DNA of 64,000 nucleotides. It comes from Myrica gale (Eukaryota > Streptophyta > Magnoliopsida > Fagales > Myricaceae). The first letter of the stretch is position 1. Each line of letters begins with the position of its first letter. The notes below the pieces were generated by a model. It saw only the letters and a program-made list of their open reading frames with translations. It did not search any database and was not told the origin of the DNA. Below, piece by piece: positions 1-11,700 of the stretch. The translations under genes were made by a program, and so were the position numbers. The stretch spans positions 18,483,501 to 18,547,500 of the forward strand of contig OZ005605.1 in the NCBI GenBank assembly GCA_963930655.1, read 5' to 3'.

Positions 1-140
1 CCGGCACTGGGTTGCCGGTGCCCCGACACCCCGGTGTAGGTGTCAGTGCAGGAATTTGGGGGAAACCCGGTGGTATTCCCGGTTCCCGGGTTCCCCGACA
101 CCGGGAACCCGAGGACCGGGTTTCCCACCCTCTTTTTTTT
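1..140. repeat. GC-rich transposon-like terminal sequence
   Basis: A GC-rich block built from short inverted and direct motifs such as CCGGTGTAGGTGTC, CCCCGACACC and CCCGGTTCCCGGG. The core CGGTGTAGGTG recurs at 2180-2270. Both blocks resemble the GC-rich subterminal regions of plant TIR transposons. The window starts inside it, so the outer boundary is not visible. Family assignment is inference. Confidence 0.4.
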
Positions 141-144
141 TTGC

Positions 145-355
145 ATATCTGTATGATCTTTACTTTACCAAGGAAAGTGCTTCTCTTGCCGATCTTCTTG
201 TCGTTGTACAGATTGATCTCCAACATCTCCGAGGGCATGGAGTCCTTGTCGTGAACGACAAACTCGAGCTTCTCGTCCCATTCAGGATTAAGATATCTGG
301 ACTTAGTCTTGGTTCGCCGCCTCTGGCCGTCGAAGTCCACAATTGTAATCAGAAG
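145..355 (-). pseudogene. C2-domain gene fragment (MCTP/QUIRKY-like)
   Basis: The minus strand reads an open stretch with IVDFDGQRRRTKTK, then LNPEWDEKLEFVV, then LEINLYNDKK and STFLGKVKI. This is the order seen in the N-terminal C2 domain (a Ca2+/phospholipid-binding beta sandwich) of plant multiple-C2-domain transmembrane proteins such as QUIRKY. Only about 65 codons are present. The domain starts mid-strand, has no start codon, and is followed by a T-rich stretch and the GC-rich repeat at 1-140. Nothing of the remaining C2 domains or the C-terminal membrane region is visible. It is a dead fragment, probably moved here by a transposon. Family call fairly sure, subfamily less so. Confidence 0.65.
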
Positions 356-716
356 CTTTAGAAAGTTGTTACCCTCTTTATCTTTTATTCTTGTTGTGAG
401 GAATCTCTTCTAAGCTGGAATTGCAGTGATGTATGTGTAATTGCAGTGATGGGGCATGCGTAATTATGGGTGTATGCGGGACTCGAGTATGAGAGATGCA
501 CGCAGAGTGTTTGATAGAATGCAAGGAAGATATCGCACACAGCAGCACAAGTGGTTCGGCTAGTCTTTTATCACTTGGTTCAGCTAGTCTTTTATTACCC
601 ATTTCCACTTCCTTTCTCATTCACAGTAACGAGGCATTCATATACCTCATCAAAAGTAATGTTGTATATCAAATAGTACCTTGCTTTCATTGAACACTTC
701 TAGTGCAATTAATTTA

Positions 717-821
717 TGAAGGCCAAGTGTCTAATGAATTGTGAAGTAGCTTTGATTCTTGAACACAAATATGAGCAGCTTCAACAAATGTCAGAAGATC
801 CAATGAATCAAGTATCTCAGT
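717..821 (+). pseudogene. Single exon of RNA polymerase II subunit RPB4
   Basis: Translation from 717 gives KAKCLMNCEVALILEHKY followed by EQLQQMSEDPMNQVSQ. This is the N-terminal core of plant RPB4 (NRPB4), the stalk subunit that pairs with RPB7. The last codon is split as CA|G by a consensus donor GTAAGT at 822, so an exon edge is preserved. Upstream, an in-frame TAA lies two codons before the first matching residue, and the expected acidic N-terminus is missing. I cannot find the next exon (expected to start VFEK) within the following 1.3 kb. This is therefore an isolated exon copied at DNA level, not a processed retrocopy and not a complete gene. Confidence 0.72.
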
Positions 822-822
822 A

Positions 823-2120
823 AGTATTTGGCTGCTCCCATATAAGCTCTTTATTTCGGTTCAAATAAAATGTACTACGTGCACAGGTTCAGGGCTACTT
901 GTATTTTTTTACAGCTTCAAGTCAATTTGTCTGTTCTTTGGAAAATTATGGTGTTGCTTATTTAGCTCTGATATTCGTGAATTATGTACAACAGGGTGTA
1001 GCATAGTACCGTGAGATCTCAAACATGATTTCTTCTTGCTTTGTGTATATACTCTCTTCAGTCTGTTTCTGCTTCGGTTGTGTATATCTTCCCCTTTTTG
1101 TGCTTAACTTATGACATTCCGTTGGATGGATGACTTGTTGTGAGCTACTCTATAGTAATGCATGTGCTTCACTTTGTTTAACATCTTTGTTCAAGTGTGT
1201 AAGTCTGCCCATGTTTGATGTCTTTCTAGCTGGGTAGTAGGCTAAAGATTGCAATTAAGCAGCAATCGAAAATCTAGACATAGTCAATGGGTTTTTTGGG
1301 AATTATTAATTGGTTTTGGTGGTCATTTTTGAACTTTATAATGGTCAGTCTCGCTTCAATTCATTTAGGATACTCTAGTTTATTCCTTGTGGTCTGTAGA
1401 TATTATGTTTTGTTTCTCCATCTCTGAGGTATACAATCGTAGTTATCATATCTGAACTAGAGAATTATCCCTTATTCTGTGTTTGCTTCTAGATTTGTTT
1501 GGTAATATCACGTGAAGCATGAGAAACTTAGTGTGATATAGTTTGATACCAGTCATGCGACCACCAAAAGCAGGGTTTTGCTCACCATAACCTGATACAG
1601 ATGGAATTACATGAGACTATGACAGACATAACTATTTCTCCCTCAATTATGAAATTCTGAATATCTATAGTGTTCATGGGACTGCATAGCAAGCTCCCCT
1701 AACCATAACACCTGCAGACACTGCCCAACTGTGCATTAAGAACAAAAAAGTATGGGAATAGACAACAGGGTCATATGTCTTTTATAGGTATATCTATCTC
1801 TACTATAGTTGGGGGAGTTACAACCTTGTGTCTACCCCATGCTAAACTTATCACGAGCAATGTCCCCTGGCCTATTTCTGCACCAGAACTTTGTTGTGTG
1901 ATCATTGCTACCACTGCAGAAGAAACCATGAGAGCTTAGTAATTGGTAGTGTGGCCACAGCTTAGTGATTAATAGGCCTTGTTCTCCAATTCTCTACTGA
2001 AGTCACTGCATTCAACAGTTGGTCTATCTATGAAGTCATTAAAGAAGAAAGCAATAGAGCAATCTAACCATGCCTTAAATTCTTTGGCCCACTATAGTAC
2101 ATGTAAATCATTTTCGAGAT
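823..2120. other. Spacer without recognisable gene
   Basis: AT-rich sequence following the RPB4 exon. I checked it for later RPB4 exons and for continuation of the C2 gene and found neither. No open frame of note and no clear repeat. Confidence 0.5.
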
Positions 2121-2733
2121 GTAGGATTACCGGAAACCGCTAAAACCGCCACCGCTAAGGGCCGGTTTTTGCCCTTAACGGTGTAGGTGTAGGTGGCATT
2201 TTTTTAAAAACCGGCATATCCGGTGTAGGTGCCGGTTTTAGCCAAAACCGACACCTACACCGTGGTTGAACAGTCCTAGTCAAGGGAAAGAGAGATACAC
2301 GATAAGGGAGAGAGAGACACACGACAACAAAGGAGAGGGGAGATGATGGTGCGGCTGGGGACTAAGGCGAACTGCAAAGTAGAGGGGAGGGAGAAGAGAA
2401 CTGAGGTGAGGAGGAGGCCGGAGGGGAGGGGGGCTGTGCAACGTTGCCGTCGGCCCGTCGAGAGAAGAGAGGGAGGTCGAAGGGGGGCTGGGATTTGGGA
2501 ATCGGGATAGGGAAGGCCGGAAGAGATTTAGGGTTTCAAATATTTTGTTTTTATTTTTTTAACTCTAAATAATCAAAACGACGTTGTTGCTCATTAAACA
2601 GCACAACGTCGTTTTGCTAAAAAAAATATAAAAAAACAGTTTTGGTGGTGTCCCCGCTTACTGCTACCGGTACCGCTGGGTAGCGGTGACCGCCACCTGG
2701 GGCTGTGGGGGTAGGGTATGGTTGCCCAGCCCT
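2121..2733. mobile_element. GC-rich-ended TIR element remnant (hAT-like)
   Basis: The left part (2121-2281) is a patchwork of CCGGTTTT, CACCGCTA and CGGTGTAGGTG motifs that can fold on itself and ends GTTGAACAGTCCTA. The middle is purine-rich (GAGAGAGA). The right end (2640-2733) again contains TACCGGTACCG and ends GGTTGCCCAGCCCTA. Ends of the type TAGGGCTG... and GC-rich subterminal repeats are typical of non-autonomous plant hAT elements. The same plan recurs on a larger scale at 53787-55830. No target duplication was found, so exact limits and superfamily are uncertain. Confidence 0.4.
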
Positions 2734-3454
2734 AATGTTTCCTACAATTCCACTTCTGCCCTCTGTTTGCCTCCGCCTCACCGTCTACAGGCGTGTCAGG
2801 CTGCCTACTCGCCAAAGCTCTGCAAAACCCTGACCCATGTCAAAGCCTCTCTCTCTCTCGTGGCTGCTGTGAACTTCCATCGAGATTATTGGCTGACGGT
2901 GAAACTTTCAGCAAAGTGTACTCATATTTTCTAGTCCGTTTTTTCAACCGTTGAACTCCCGTTTGGTTCATTTACCTTGTTGCCTACTCTGCGTCGTTCC
3001 AAAAGCTCGAACCACTTAACCCTTCCCCCACCCCCTTTTATGAACCCTATTTGCCGTTAATGCCATTTGAGTCCTCCGTCACGCCCTAGTCCTCCCAGTT
3101 TTTTATTTTTTATTTTCCCTAAGCTAGTCCGCTGAGTTCTTTTTACTTCGGCGAAACTCCAGTGCTTAGCCGCTCGTTGTTTCGGAGATAAGGCACGCAT
3201 CCTCGGTTATTGGGTGTGTGTCTGGTCAGAGATATTGAGCGGCAGTGAGCTTTGCTTGGCCGGGTTTTGTTTAGTTTGTCCGTCTTTTGGCTGTCCTTAA
3301 CTGGGGTTCGATTTTCTTAGGATCCCAGGGGCCAATTGCCATCTGGGGCTTTTCTGAACTGGGTTTGATTTTTTTTTTCTACCATCGGGGTTTGGGTCAC
3401 TATCAAGGCCTTAACTCTTGAATTGAGATGTTTCAGCTGAATGTGATAAAAGGG
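2734..3454. other. Spacer upstream of BAH/Agenet pseudogene
   Basis: Mixed sequence containing pyrimidine-rich stretches that could have been the promoter or 5' leader of the BAH/Agenet gene. I could not recognise its N-terminal exons here. Confidence 0.3.
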
Positions 3455-3528
3455 CAGTGGCGGAACGAAGGGGTAGCGGTCCTGGGCGACCGCTACCCCT
3501 CAAGCCATCAAAAGAGAAATTTTATACG

Positions 3529-3573
<45 letters not shown>

Positions 3574-4612
3574 AAAAAATAAGAGCCGCTACCCCTCAGC
3601 CGTTCTGAATGGGCAGATTTTGCAGGTTTGCGGGTCACAACAATGTGGCTTGGTGATGGGCCTTATATGCTCGTTTAAATTGGCCAAGTCGTATCTGAAA
3701 GCTAGGCTTTGGCTTAGTTCCAGACCTAGGTGGGCAGTACTCCTATATTCGCACCTTTTTTTTTCTAAGCCTTATATTCGCACTTTTTTAAGGAGAAGTG
3801 TGCACTCTTATTTTTTTAAAAAAAAAACAATTACACCATCGGTCCATGTAGTATTTTGAAATTCACTTTTGTTAAGGAAAAGTGTGCACTCTTATTTTTT
3901 TAAAAAAAAATCTTAATTATACCATTGGTCCATATAGTATTTCGAAATTCCAAATTATTCCTGAGGTATTGTTCGTCCTAAAGTAGTCTCTTGGAATATT
4001 AATGTGACACAACCCTTCACATTGACTAAAGTCTGTATTGTCCTAAAGTTGTTTGTCCACCCAATAAGAAAAGGCAGACTCATTGAGTTAATTGGTACCG
4101 CTATGTTGGCTATGTGCTTAATTAGATAACCACAACTTAAACCTGATTTTTGTACAGATCTTTATTGAGAATATCATTGAGAGACCATGTGAACAACAAG
4201 TCTTTTAAGCTTTTACCAGAAATTTCTTCCTTCTTGGCATAATATTGAAAAGGAGGGAGGAAACTTACCTCTGTTTTTTTTTCTTTCCTTGACTACATCT
4301 GGTTTTGTTTTGCGAGTTTGTGAATTAAAATCTTGGAGTATCTATTCACCCGCTAGGGGCTAAATTCTATGTTAAAGATCATCAAAAGCAGGCGTAGCTA
4401 CAAACAAAGGTGTAAAGTGAGAAAAAGAGTTGATGAGTAGGATGCAATTGTCACCTATGTACATGTATTGTAATATTTTTAATGCTTATAGTTCTTAATT
4501 TTTGATATTGTAATTGAAAGATAATTTTTAACATTACAAAGGAAAAAAAAATTCTTGTTATTTCGCTTTTAAAATTCGACCCCCCTGAGTTTTGGTCCTA
4601 GTTCCGCCACTG
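3455..4612. mobile_element. 1.16-kb non-autonomous TIR transposon
   Basis: Perfect 12-bp terminal inverted repeats CAGTGGCGGAAC at 3455-3466 and 4601-4612 bound an AT-rich interior without a transposase frame. CAGTGGCGGA-type ends are common in plant hAT-like elements. Just inside the left end is a perfect hairpin (GGGGTAGCGGTC at 3470-3481, its complement at 3488-3499). The interior also has a (TA)n tract near 3534-3560 and a two-copy tandem repeat at 3790-3950. No 8-bp target duplication is visible, so the insertion is old or the flanks have changed. It ends 42 bp before the first recognisable exon of the BAH/Agenet pseudogene. Confidence 0.65.
3790..3950 (+). repeat. Two-copy tandem repeat, unit about 84 bp
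   Basis: Both copies begin AAGGAGAAGTGTGCACTC or a one-base variant and carry a T-run/A-run palindrome, then CCAT(C/T)GGTCCAT(G/A)TAGTATTT. The second starts near 3874. They lie inside the TIR element at 3455-4612. Confidence 0.7.
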
Positions 4613-4654
4613 CTCTATGTTCTCAACATTTTGAACTGTTCATTATAATTTCAG

Positions 4655-6820
4655 ATTGCAAGGAAATTTAGAGTTCAAAATTCAGAAATTGTATGGTCTG
4701 GCATTGCTTGGACCTGTATCAAACAGCTCAAGCACTACCCAGCTTTTTGCAGAAATGGAACTAGCGTAGCTGTAAGCACCAAGACATTAGCTATTGCTTG
4801 TAATTTCAGTAGTGGTTCCACTTGTGTTTTATATCGTCAAGTTTTTTGCTTTTCTTTCATGTTCAGGTTCATTCATTTGTATTTATTATGGCTGAAGAAG
4901 GAAATAGGTATCTTGGTTACTTGGAAGATATGTATGAAGACAAGAAAGGACTCAAAAAGGTAAAAGTGCGGTGGTTTCACCACCATAAGGAAGTCAAGGG
5001 TTTCATCTCTCAACTGGATTCTCACCCAAGAGAAGTTTTCATCACACCTCATGTTCAGGTGATCAGCACCGAGTGTGTTGATGGTCCCGCTATTGTTTTG
5101 ACTCCTAAACATTATGAAAACTGTGTGGCTGATGTTCCACCTCATGTTCAAGCCCTTCACTCTTCCTAAATTGCGTGGCTATTCTAATCAAATAATCCTC
5201 TATTCTTTAGATGGTTTTCTTGATGCCAAGCAAAAACTTATGGACCATGAATTGCCTGTGGAAGATGAGGAAGAGTTTGCTCAAGATGATCCTTTGCGGG
5301 TGGCTTCCAAGAGGAACAGAATCTACAAGGGGCATCAAGGACTTGAAACTGGTTCTTCTGGTGTCAGAAATTCATGCCCTAGAAATCACATAACGAAGTC
5401 TCAACCAAAGTTCCCAAAATTGAAATTGAGATTCTCAAGGAAAACAAAGGGAATAAAGATTGTTAAACCACATTGTCTTGTTTCTTTTAAGGTTGATGAG
5501 GGGAGAGAATTTCTTTGTCAAGATAGTGGCATTCGAGGTTGCTGGTTTAGGTGTAAGGTCTTGCGGGCATCTCACAAGCATCTGAAAGTTTAATATGATG
5601 ATGTGCAGGATGCAGATGGATGTGGCTATCTAGAGATATGCAAATGCTTCAGGAATTTAATTTTTGAATTTGACTTGGCTTTGATTTTTGAGTGACAAAG
5701 AAGGGAATGATACATTGATTGTTAAGAGGCAAATATGTGGTAGATTCTTTCTTCCTATTGGGCCCTGCCTCCAAGATACATCACACAGAAGTTTTATTAC
5801 GTAACACTGAAGGTAAATGGTTAGGTTGCTAATCTTTATGCTATGTTGATTGGGTTTTTTGTTTGTTTGTGATATGGTTGAAATAATAATATTGGTGATT
5901 GTTAGGCTATACAACTTGAGAGGGCTGGCCCGTGATCCCATTGATTGGTCTCATCATCTGAATGTGCAATTTGCATTCCATGTTTCCTTTCTTATAAATA
6001 ACTGAACAGGAATGGGAATAGGATTCTAACGTTTTAGTTATTATGTAGGAATGGATCCCTACAGCTAGAGTTGCACCTCCAGAAAAATTAGGCATGAGAT
6101 GCTCAGGCCGCCTCACAATTCGGCCAAGCCATCCTGAGGATGTTACTGACTCTAGGTTGGAGGGTGGTGCCGCAGTTGATGCATGGTGGAGTGATGGCTG
6201 GTGGGAAGGTGTAATAACTGGAGTTGACGTATCTGGAAATGATACTGTGCATGTTTACTTCCCTGGTATGTTCTGATACAACAAGATCTGATGCATTTAG
6301 GATTTAGTTATTCCCATGTCTTTGTTCAGGGAGCACATAGCTCATTGAACTGCTCTAAGAACAATATTGTGTCTGGGTCATGCCCATCAGTTGTTACCAT
6401 GGGTGATGCTTGATCTTAGACGAAGACAATTTTCTGAAGCTCCAGAGAAAGAATGTAATCATTTCTAGAGATTGGGTAGGGAATAAATGGCTTGATATCA
6501 AGGTGAAGCCTGACATACTAAGTTATTTATCGGAAAGGGTCAGTCCTAGTTTGAATCTCTCAATGTGTTCTGCTATGGCTGAAGTTTCTGGCTGTGTTGA
6601 CTCGACATTGTTGGAGCCCAAAGTTTTCACCACTCCCAAAGTTGAAGCAGTTGAAGAACAACAACAAGAACTACCTGATCTAGCTATTTCAGATAACTAC
6701 ATGGAAGGAATGACGGGGGTCAAGTTTAGGAAGCGGCCTCATAAGGATGAACTTGGAGATTATGATGCTAATGGTGATCTTGATTGTGCCAACCAGAGAT
6801 GTGAGCTGCTGGAGCCATAG
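4655..6820 (+). pseudogene. BAH + Agenet (Tudor-like) domain gene, decayed
   Basis: Recognisable exons are 4655-4771, 4867 to about 5635, 6049-6265 and 6420-6820. The first two encode a BAH domain (VHSFVFIMAEEGNRYLGYLEDM, KVKVRWFHHHKEVKGF, EVFITPHVQVISTECVDGP). The later ones encode Agenet/Tudor-like modules ([50 protein letters not shown]). Such plant proteins are thought to read histone marks. Three lesions are visible: a deletion that shifts frame between CVADVPPH and KPFTLPKLRGY (about 5135-5150, with a stop at 5167); a glutamine codon turned into TAA at 5591-5593; and the donor after YLE reading AT instead of GT at 5636. The N-terminal exons are missing. Other exon edges remain normal, so it descends from an intron-containing copy. 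Confidence 0.85.
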
Positions 6821-8226
6821 AACAGGTCGCACTAGCGAGATGCCAGAGATGGAGAGTTTTGACGCTGACAGCAGATCCTCAAAGTTGGGTTCCTTCTTGT
6901 GTCGCATGACTGTTGGTATAGGATAATACAGTATTCTAACTTAAGGAGAGTTGGCAGGAGTACAGCAAGACTTCTGGCAGGTTTTTTAACATTGCAGGTG
7001 AGAAGTAGCAGATGTTTGGTAATCCAAATTCTAGGTCACAATTTCAGGTTAGGCCTAGTTCGGTGTATTAGATGTCAAATAGTGCTTTTGTACTTTCAGC
7101 TATTTTGCTAGCAAGTTTTGGCTTTGTCCCTCCACCATATAGTTATTATATCTGAAAGTAAAAGTCGTGAGCTTTCAACTGTGAAGCTTATTATAGTTGC
7201 CTAAAAAAATTAAAAGCATGTGATTTTTCATCAATGTTGCTCTGTCAAGGTTTGAAAGGAAAACCAAATGTGACAACAGTGGTTTTTTCTTCTTCTTTTA
7301 GTTCGTGGGAAAAGAGTGTGCGGTACTTTAGGCTTTATTTTCTTCTTGTTAGCCAGTTGCGGGCTCAATTTGGGCCGGTTTTAACACCTTGCAGCGTCAA
7401 GTCACTTCTTGTCCCGTTTCGGCCATCTGCGTTTATGTTGGTACCCTCAGGCCTCAACAGGCAGGTATACTATTTTTTGTTTTCTACTCTAGGCAGGTAT
7501 ACTATTTAGTGGACGTGAAGGATCATCGGAAGGAAACTCTGCTGGGTTTTATTCTTTTCGTTCTAAAATCTAATTTTCAACCTTTCCATAGCAAAATAGC
7601 CGTTTCGACTTACTTGATGAAAGAGTTAAGTATGCAGGATTAGAGGTAAAGCAATCAAGTAGAATCCAATATGTCCACCATCATTTTGTTTTAACAAAAG
7701 GCTCACAAAGACTAGTAAGCATCAAGATTTTGTGTATTTTTTTCTGCTGGAGTTGCACTGGTACAATTTAGAAAGAGATAGATACAATATGTGGATTCTA
7801 GATGCTCATGTAAAGTTTTAAGTAACATGGATCCTACAATAGAGTGTGATTATTAGTGTCTATCTCTCTTCAAATTACCGTCCTAATCTGATAATATAGT
7901 TCTAGTTCTCATTCATCACTCACTCTGTATCAAGGGTTTGTCCTGGCCAGATCTTGTTTATCCAACTCTGTTCTGATTCTTGGTTTATCTAAAATGATTC
8001 AAAATACAGTAAGACATTTCCAAGAGAAAAGCATTGGGGGTATAGCAGGTTAACATATCTCATATGGTATCTTCACATCCAAGAATCCACAAATGTGACT
8101 AGGCACAGAACTCTCTCCCCTTCTTTTTTTTCAGACAATTAGTTGATAATTTTCATAAGCTGAAATAGGTTCAAAAAAGCTCAACAAGGACCATGATTTA
8201 AACCCCAGGTTGGAGCATAGCCAATT
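6821..8226. other. Spacer, 3' flank of BAH/Agenet pseudogene and ADA2b
   Basis: No coding frame with family resemblance. It probably contains the old 3' UTR of the BAH/Agenet gene (first few hundred bases). I see nothing else. Confidence 0.4.
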
Positions 8227-8473
8227 AAATTTGGGGATAAATACAAAAACAGTCTATGTGACATACGCGAAAATCGAATTAGTCCCCATGATAAGAAAAA
8301 CATAAAATTAATTCCTGTGATTCAATTTTCGTTTATCATTAGTCCTCCATCAGGGACTGATTTTATCCATTTCTGAAATCACAATGACTAATTTTATGTT
8401 TTTCTTATCAGGAGGACTAATTCGATTTTTGAGTATATCACATAAACTAATTTTGTATTTATCTCTTAAATTT
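8227..8473. mobile_element. Foldback MITE, about 97-bp arms
   Basis: The two halves are inverted copies of each other. Left arm: AAATTTGGGGATAAATAC, then AAAATCGAATTAGTCC, then GATAAGAAAAACATAAAATT. The right arm repeats this on the opposite strand with roughly 85% identity by eye and a short loop rich in GTCC. No coding capacity. It lies 247 bp beyond the ADA2b stop codon, so transcripts running past that gene's 3' end could contain a long hairpin. Confidence 0.75.
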
Positions 8474-8719
8474 GTTGTCAATGTCGCAATTAAAAGTTTC
8501 AACTATGCGTAAGCAATTACTAGTTAGGTCCCATTAAAGTGAACAAACGAGGTCTTCCCGTCTGCCTTCTATGTCAAACTCATCTAGATTGATAAGAACG
8601 ATTCCAAAATTGCTTGTGAATATACAGAAATAACAATTAATTACTTGAAAATGCACCAAATCCGATACACCTACAACAATTCACTATTACAATATAAAAC
8701 AACATAAGGACTGATGGTT

Positions 8720-11700
8720 TCATGGCTGAGCAATCCCCTTTTTCACGAGCATGTCATAAACTCGGTCAATTTTGCTAGGGTCAAGCTGGAACAAGTGATG
8801 GGCGTCAGATTTCTTAGTGAGGTTGCCATTGATGATTTCGATCGACATAACCTCTTGCATCTTGAGATAAAGAGGTGGGGGTAGACGAACCTCACTGCAT
8901 AGCCGTTTCTCCTGTCAACAAAAGGAAGCAGAAGATATCAAGGATGTATGATAGTAAGTGGTCAATTTAGGAATACAGGCAAACAAACAGAAGGGTGCCC
9001 TCGTGTTTTCTTGTTAATTAGGAAATAAAAAGTTGGGACCGGATACTAACACTTTCAGACAATAGATCTGCCCCATGAGACCCCATTATATCGAAATCAT
9101 TCACAGAGCTTGAAGTAGCCTGTCCCGCTGGTCTGGACTCTAACTCCTTGCCAACAGACTCTGAAGCCATGAACGCATTTGGACCAGCCTGAGTGCTTTC
9201 CCTTGCTCTACGAGCACTTTCTTCAGCTTCCCTTTTCCTTTTGAGCTCCATGTATCTATCAGCCTCAGTTGATGTTCGGCAACCAGCAGCTCGGGCATCC
9301 TGAAAGATTATAAAATGTAATTCATGCAAGAAAGACTATCTCTAAGCCTGCAACGAAGCCATTAGTTTGACAAAAATGAAGCATAACCATAGGTGATATC
9401 AACATAAACATTCCAATAAACGTATGGGTCACAACTTCCACGAATAAGAGCCCGTGAGGTATGCTTATATTATACGAACAAGTTTGGGTATAGCATATAA
9501 ACAATTCAGCCTAACCATGTTTATTTCCTGTAGACCCATCTAGACAACCTTAGTAGGGCTAGCCATGTATCATACCTTAAGTTCTTGAAGTCTTTTTAGC
9601 ATCCGATGCTCTGTGATGACAGTTTGCAGCAAATCCTCATGCTCTTCCTTGGTATGAAAACGCATGAAGACATCATATCGCCTGCAGATTGCCCTCTCTT
9701 CAGGCGATAAGTCCTTCTCAAAAGGATTTGGATGTAGCAAATTTCTTTCTACTACGAAATCCTTCCTACGCTTCCTCTCATCGAGCCTGCACACAAGTTT
9801 TTTTTAACCATATTGCAGATAAAAGCTGCGTGAGTACACATATCTAAGCATCAACCGGTAGGCTTAAGCCATATTGCTAGACTGTATCAATACAACCTCC
9901 AAACAATGAGCTGGCAAAACAACGGACAAAACCGATGCACAAAACTAAAGAAATTGTGTTCGTATTGATTTAGGATGATACTATGCCAATTCCTCTTCTT
10001 TTTTTCCTCCCATCTGTAACATGGTGTTGAGTCAATCTGACACTTACAATTAGGTCTTGCAGGTTTCCAATATTCAAATAAATGAATCTGCCAATAAGTG
10101 GGAAGGTCAAATTATAGAGACCACATGCCTCTTTGAATAGATACGCAGCACTCGCAACTTTATCTCACGTTCCTCCTCTGTGTCTGTGTCCTTAAATTCC
10201 ATCTCAGCCAACATCTGCTCGGCATCATTATCATATTCAGGATCAAACTCATGTCTTTTGGGGTTATAGCCACTCAGCTCAACTAACGAAGGACCCTCAT
10301 TGGCTGAAGAGCTTGGTTTCTTCCCCCCAAAGCTCCTGTCCGCTTGAGGATCTACGAAGAAAATATAAGAACATAATTTTGTACCCTACGGCCTTATCAT
10401 AACAATACAGATTATGAATCCACAGCCCAGTTTTCAACATTTTAGTGCAAGAAAGAGTAGATGGATGGAAGATAACGAATGCCCCCAAAGAAAAAAAAAA
10501 TCAGTATTGTCAGTTGCAGTCACTCAGATAGTCTATCAACTACACCAGCAGTATTAGAAAATACAGATTACCAACAAAAAGTATATAACTATCTATAACC
10601 ATTTACAATCTGTAGATTATGTGTCACACCTTCCACTTTAACGACACCAGGGACATCTTTAACCTGGGCCATGTTAGATGCCTTCTTGTTAGCAGCGGTA
10701 GCTGCTGTACTAGAGCCACTAGAACGGCCCACCCCAGATTCCACCTCTGAAGTGTAAGAAAACAGAGAATCTACAGATCATATACCCAAAATTTTATATT
10801 AATTGACAAACCATAGGATGAGCCAAGGATATGTTCTGCCTCACCAGTGCTTAAACTTGACAATAAGCGTCCAGAGGAACCACCTTTATGTGAGTCTTCA
10901 ACCCTGAGTACATCAATAAAAGTGGTGTAAGAATGCATCTCAAGCAAATTGCATAATGGTTCAACAAAAGCAGTAAATTGTGAAAGAGAGTGATAGCATA
11001 CTTGACTCTTGAGGGAGAAAAAGGGGATTCTTCCTTCAAATTAAGCTCCCCTATCATAGGAAATCCTGTCTTATTCACCAGCAATTGGTCATCAGAAAGT
11101 GAACAGCATAGCCCCACTAATTATGCAAAAACTTCGGAAGTCAACATAGTGAATTCATTATGAATGCAGAATTTCACTTTTGCAGAAGACCTACAAATAG
11201 ACTAGGCCAAGCTAAACCTTACAATTAGCTTGTACTCATAAGGCACATTTCTACCTAAGTGTGGCCTGAGGCTATGACCTTAATTGGCCAGATCATCAGC
11301 CAGCTACCTATAAGCATCTAGGAACACAATAATAACTTTTCTTGTGTACAACTCCTGCCGTATTTCCTCATTCAAGCAAGAAATTATTAGAAAATGCCTT
11401 GAAGAGAAAAGAAGACAAGATTAGATAATAATTAAACACATGAAAAAACAAAAAAAGGATTCAAGGTTATGGTAAACAAGATCACACACCTTTCTTGTCC
11501 TCACTATGCCCTTTAGCCATAGCGAGAAGCTCCTTCCTATTTTTTCCAACGACATGGGACATGTCCTGGGAAAAGAAATATATATGTTCCACAGATTACT
11601 TACTTTCTTACAACTCACATCTTGAAAGAAAATTCACTTTGTTGGAGAAGTCATACCGGAAGAGGGAAGTGTGGAGAGTTGATATATACATTTGTATAGT

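Noticed and set aside
717..821. A working RPB4 gene
   Set aside because: No further exons found downstream, and an in-frame stop lies just upstream of the matching exon.
10127..10128. Treating the GC donor as a disabling mutation of ADA2b
   Set aside because: All other exons and splice sites are intact, and GC-AG introns are functional in plants.
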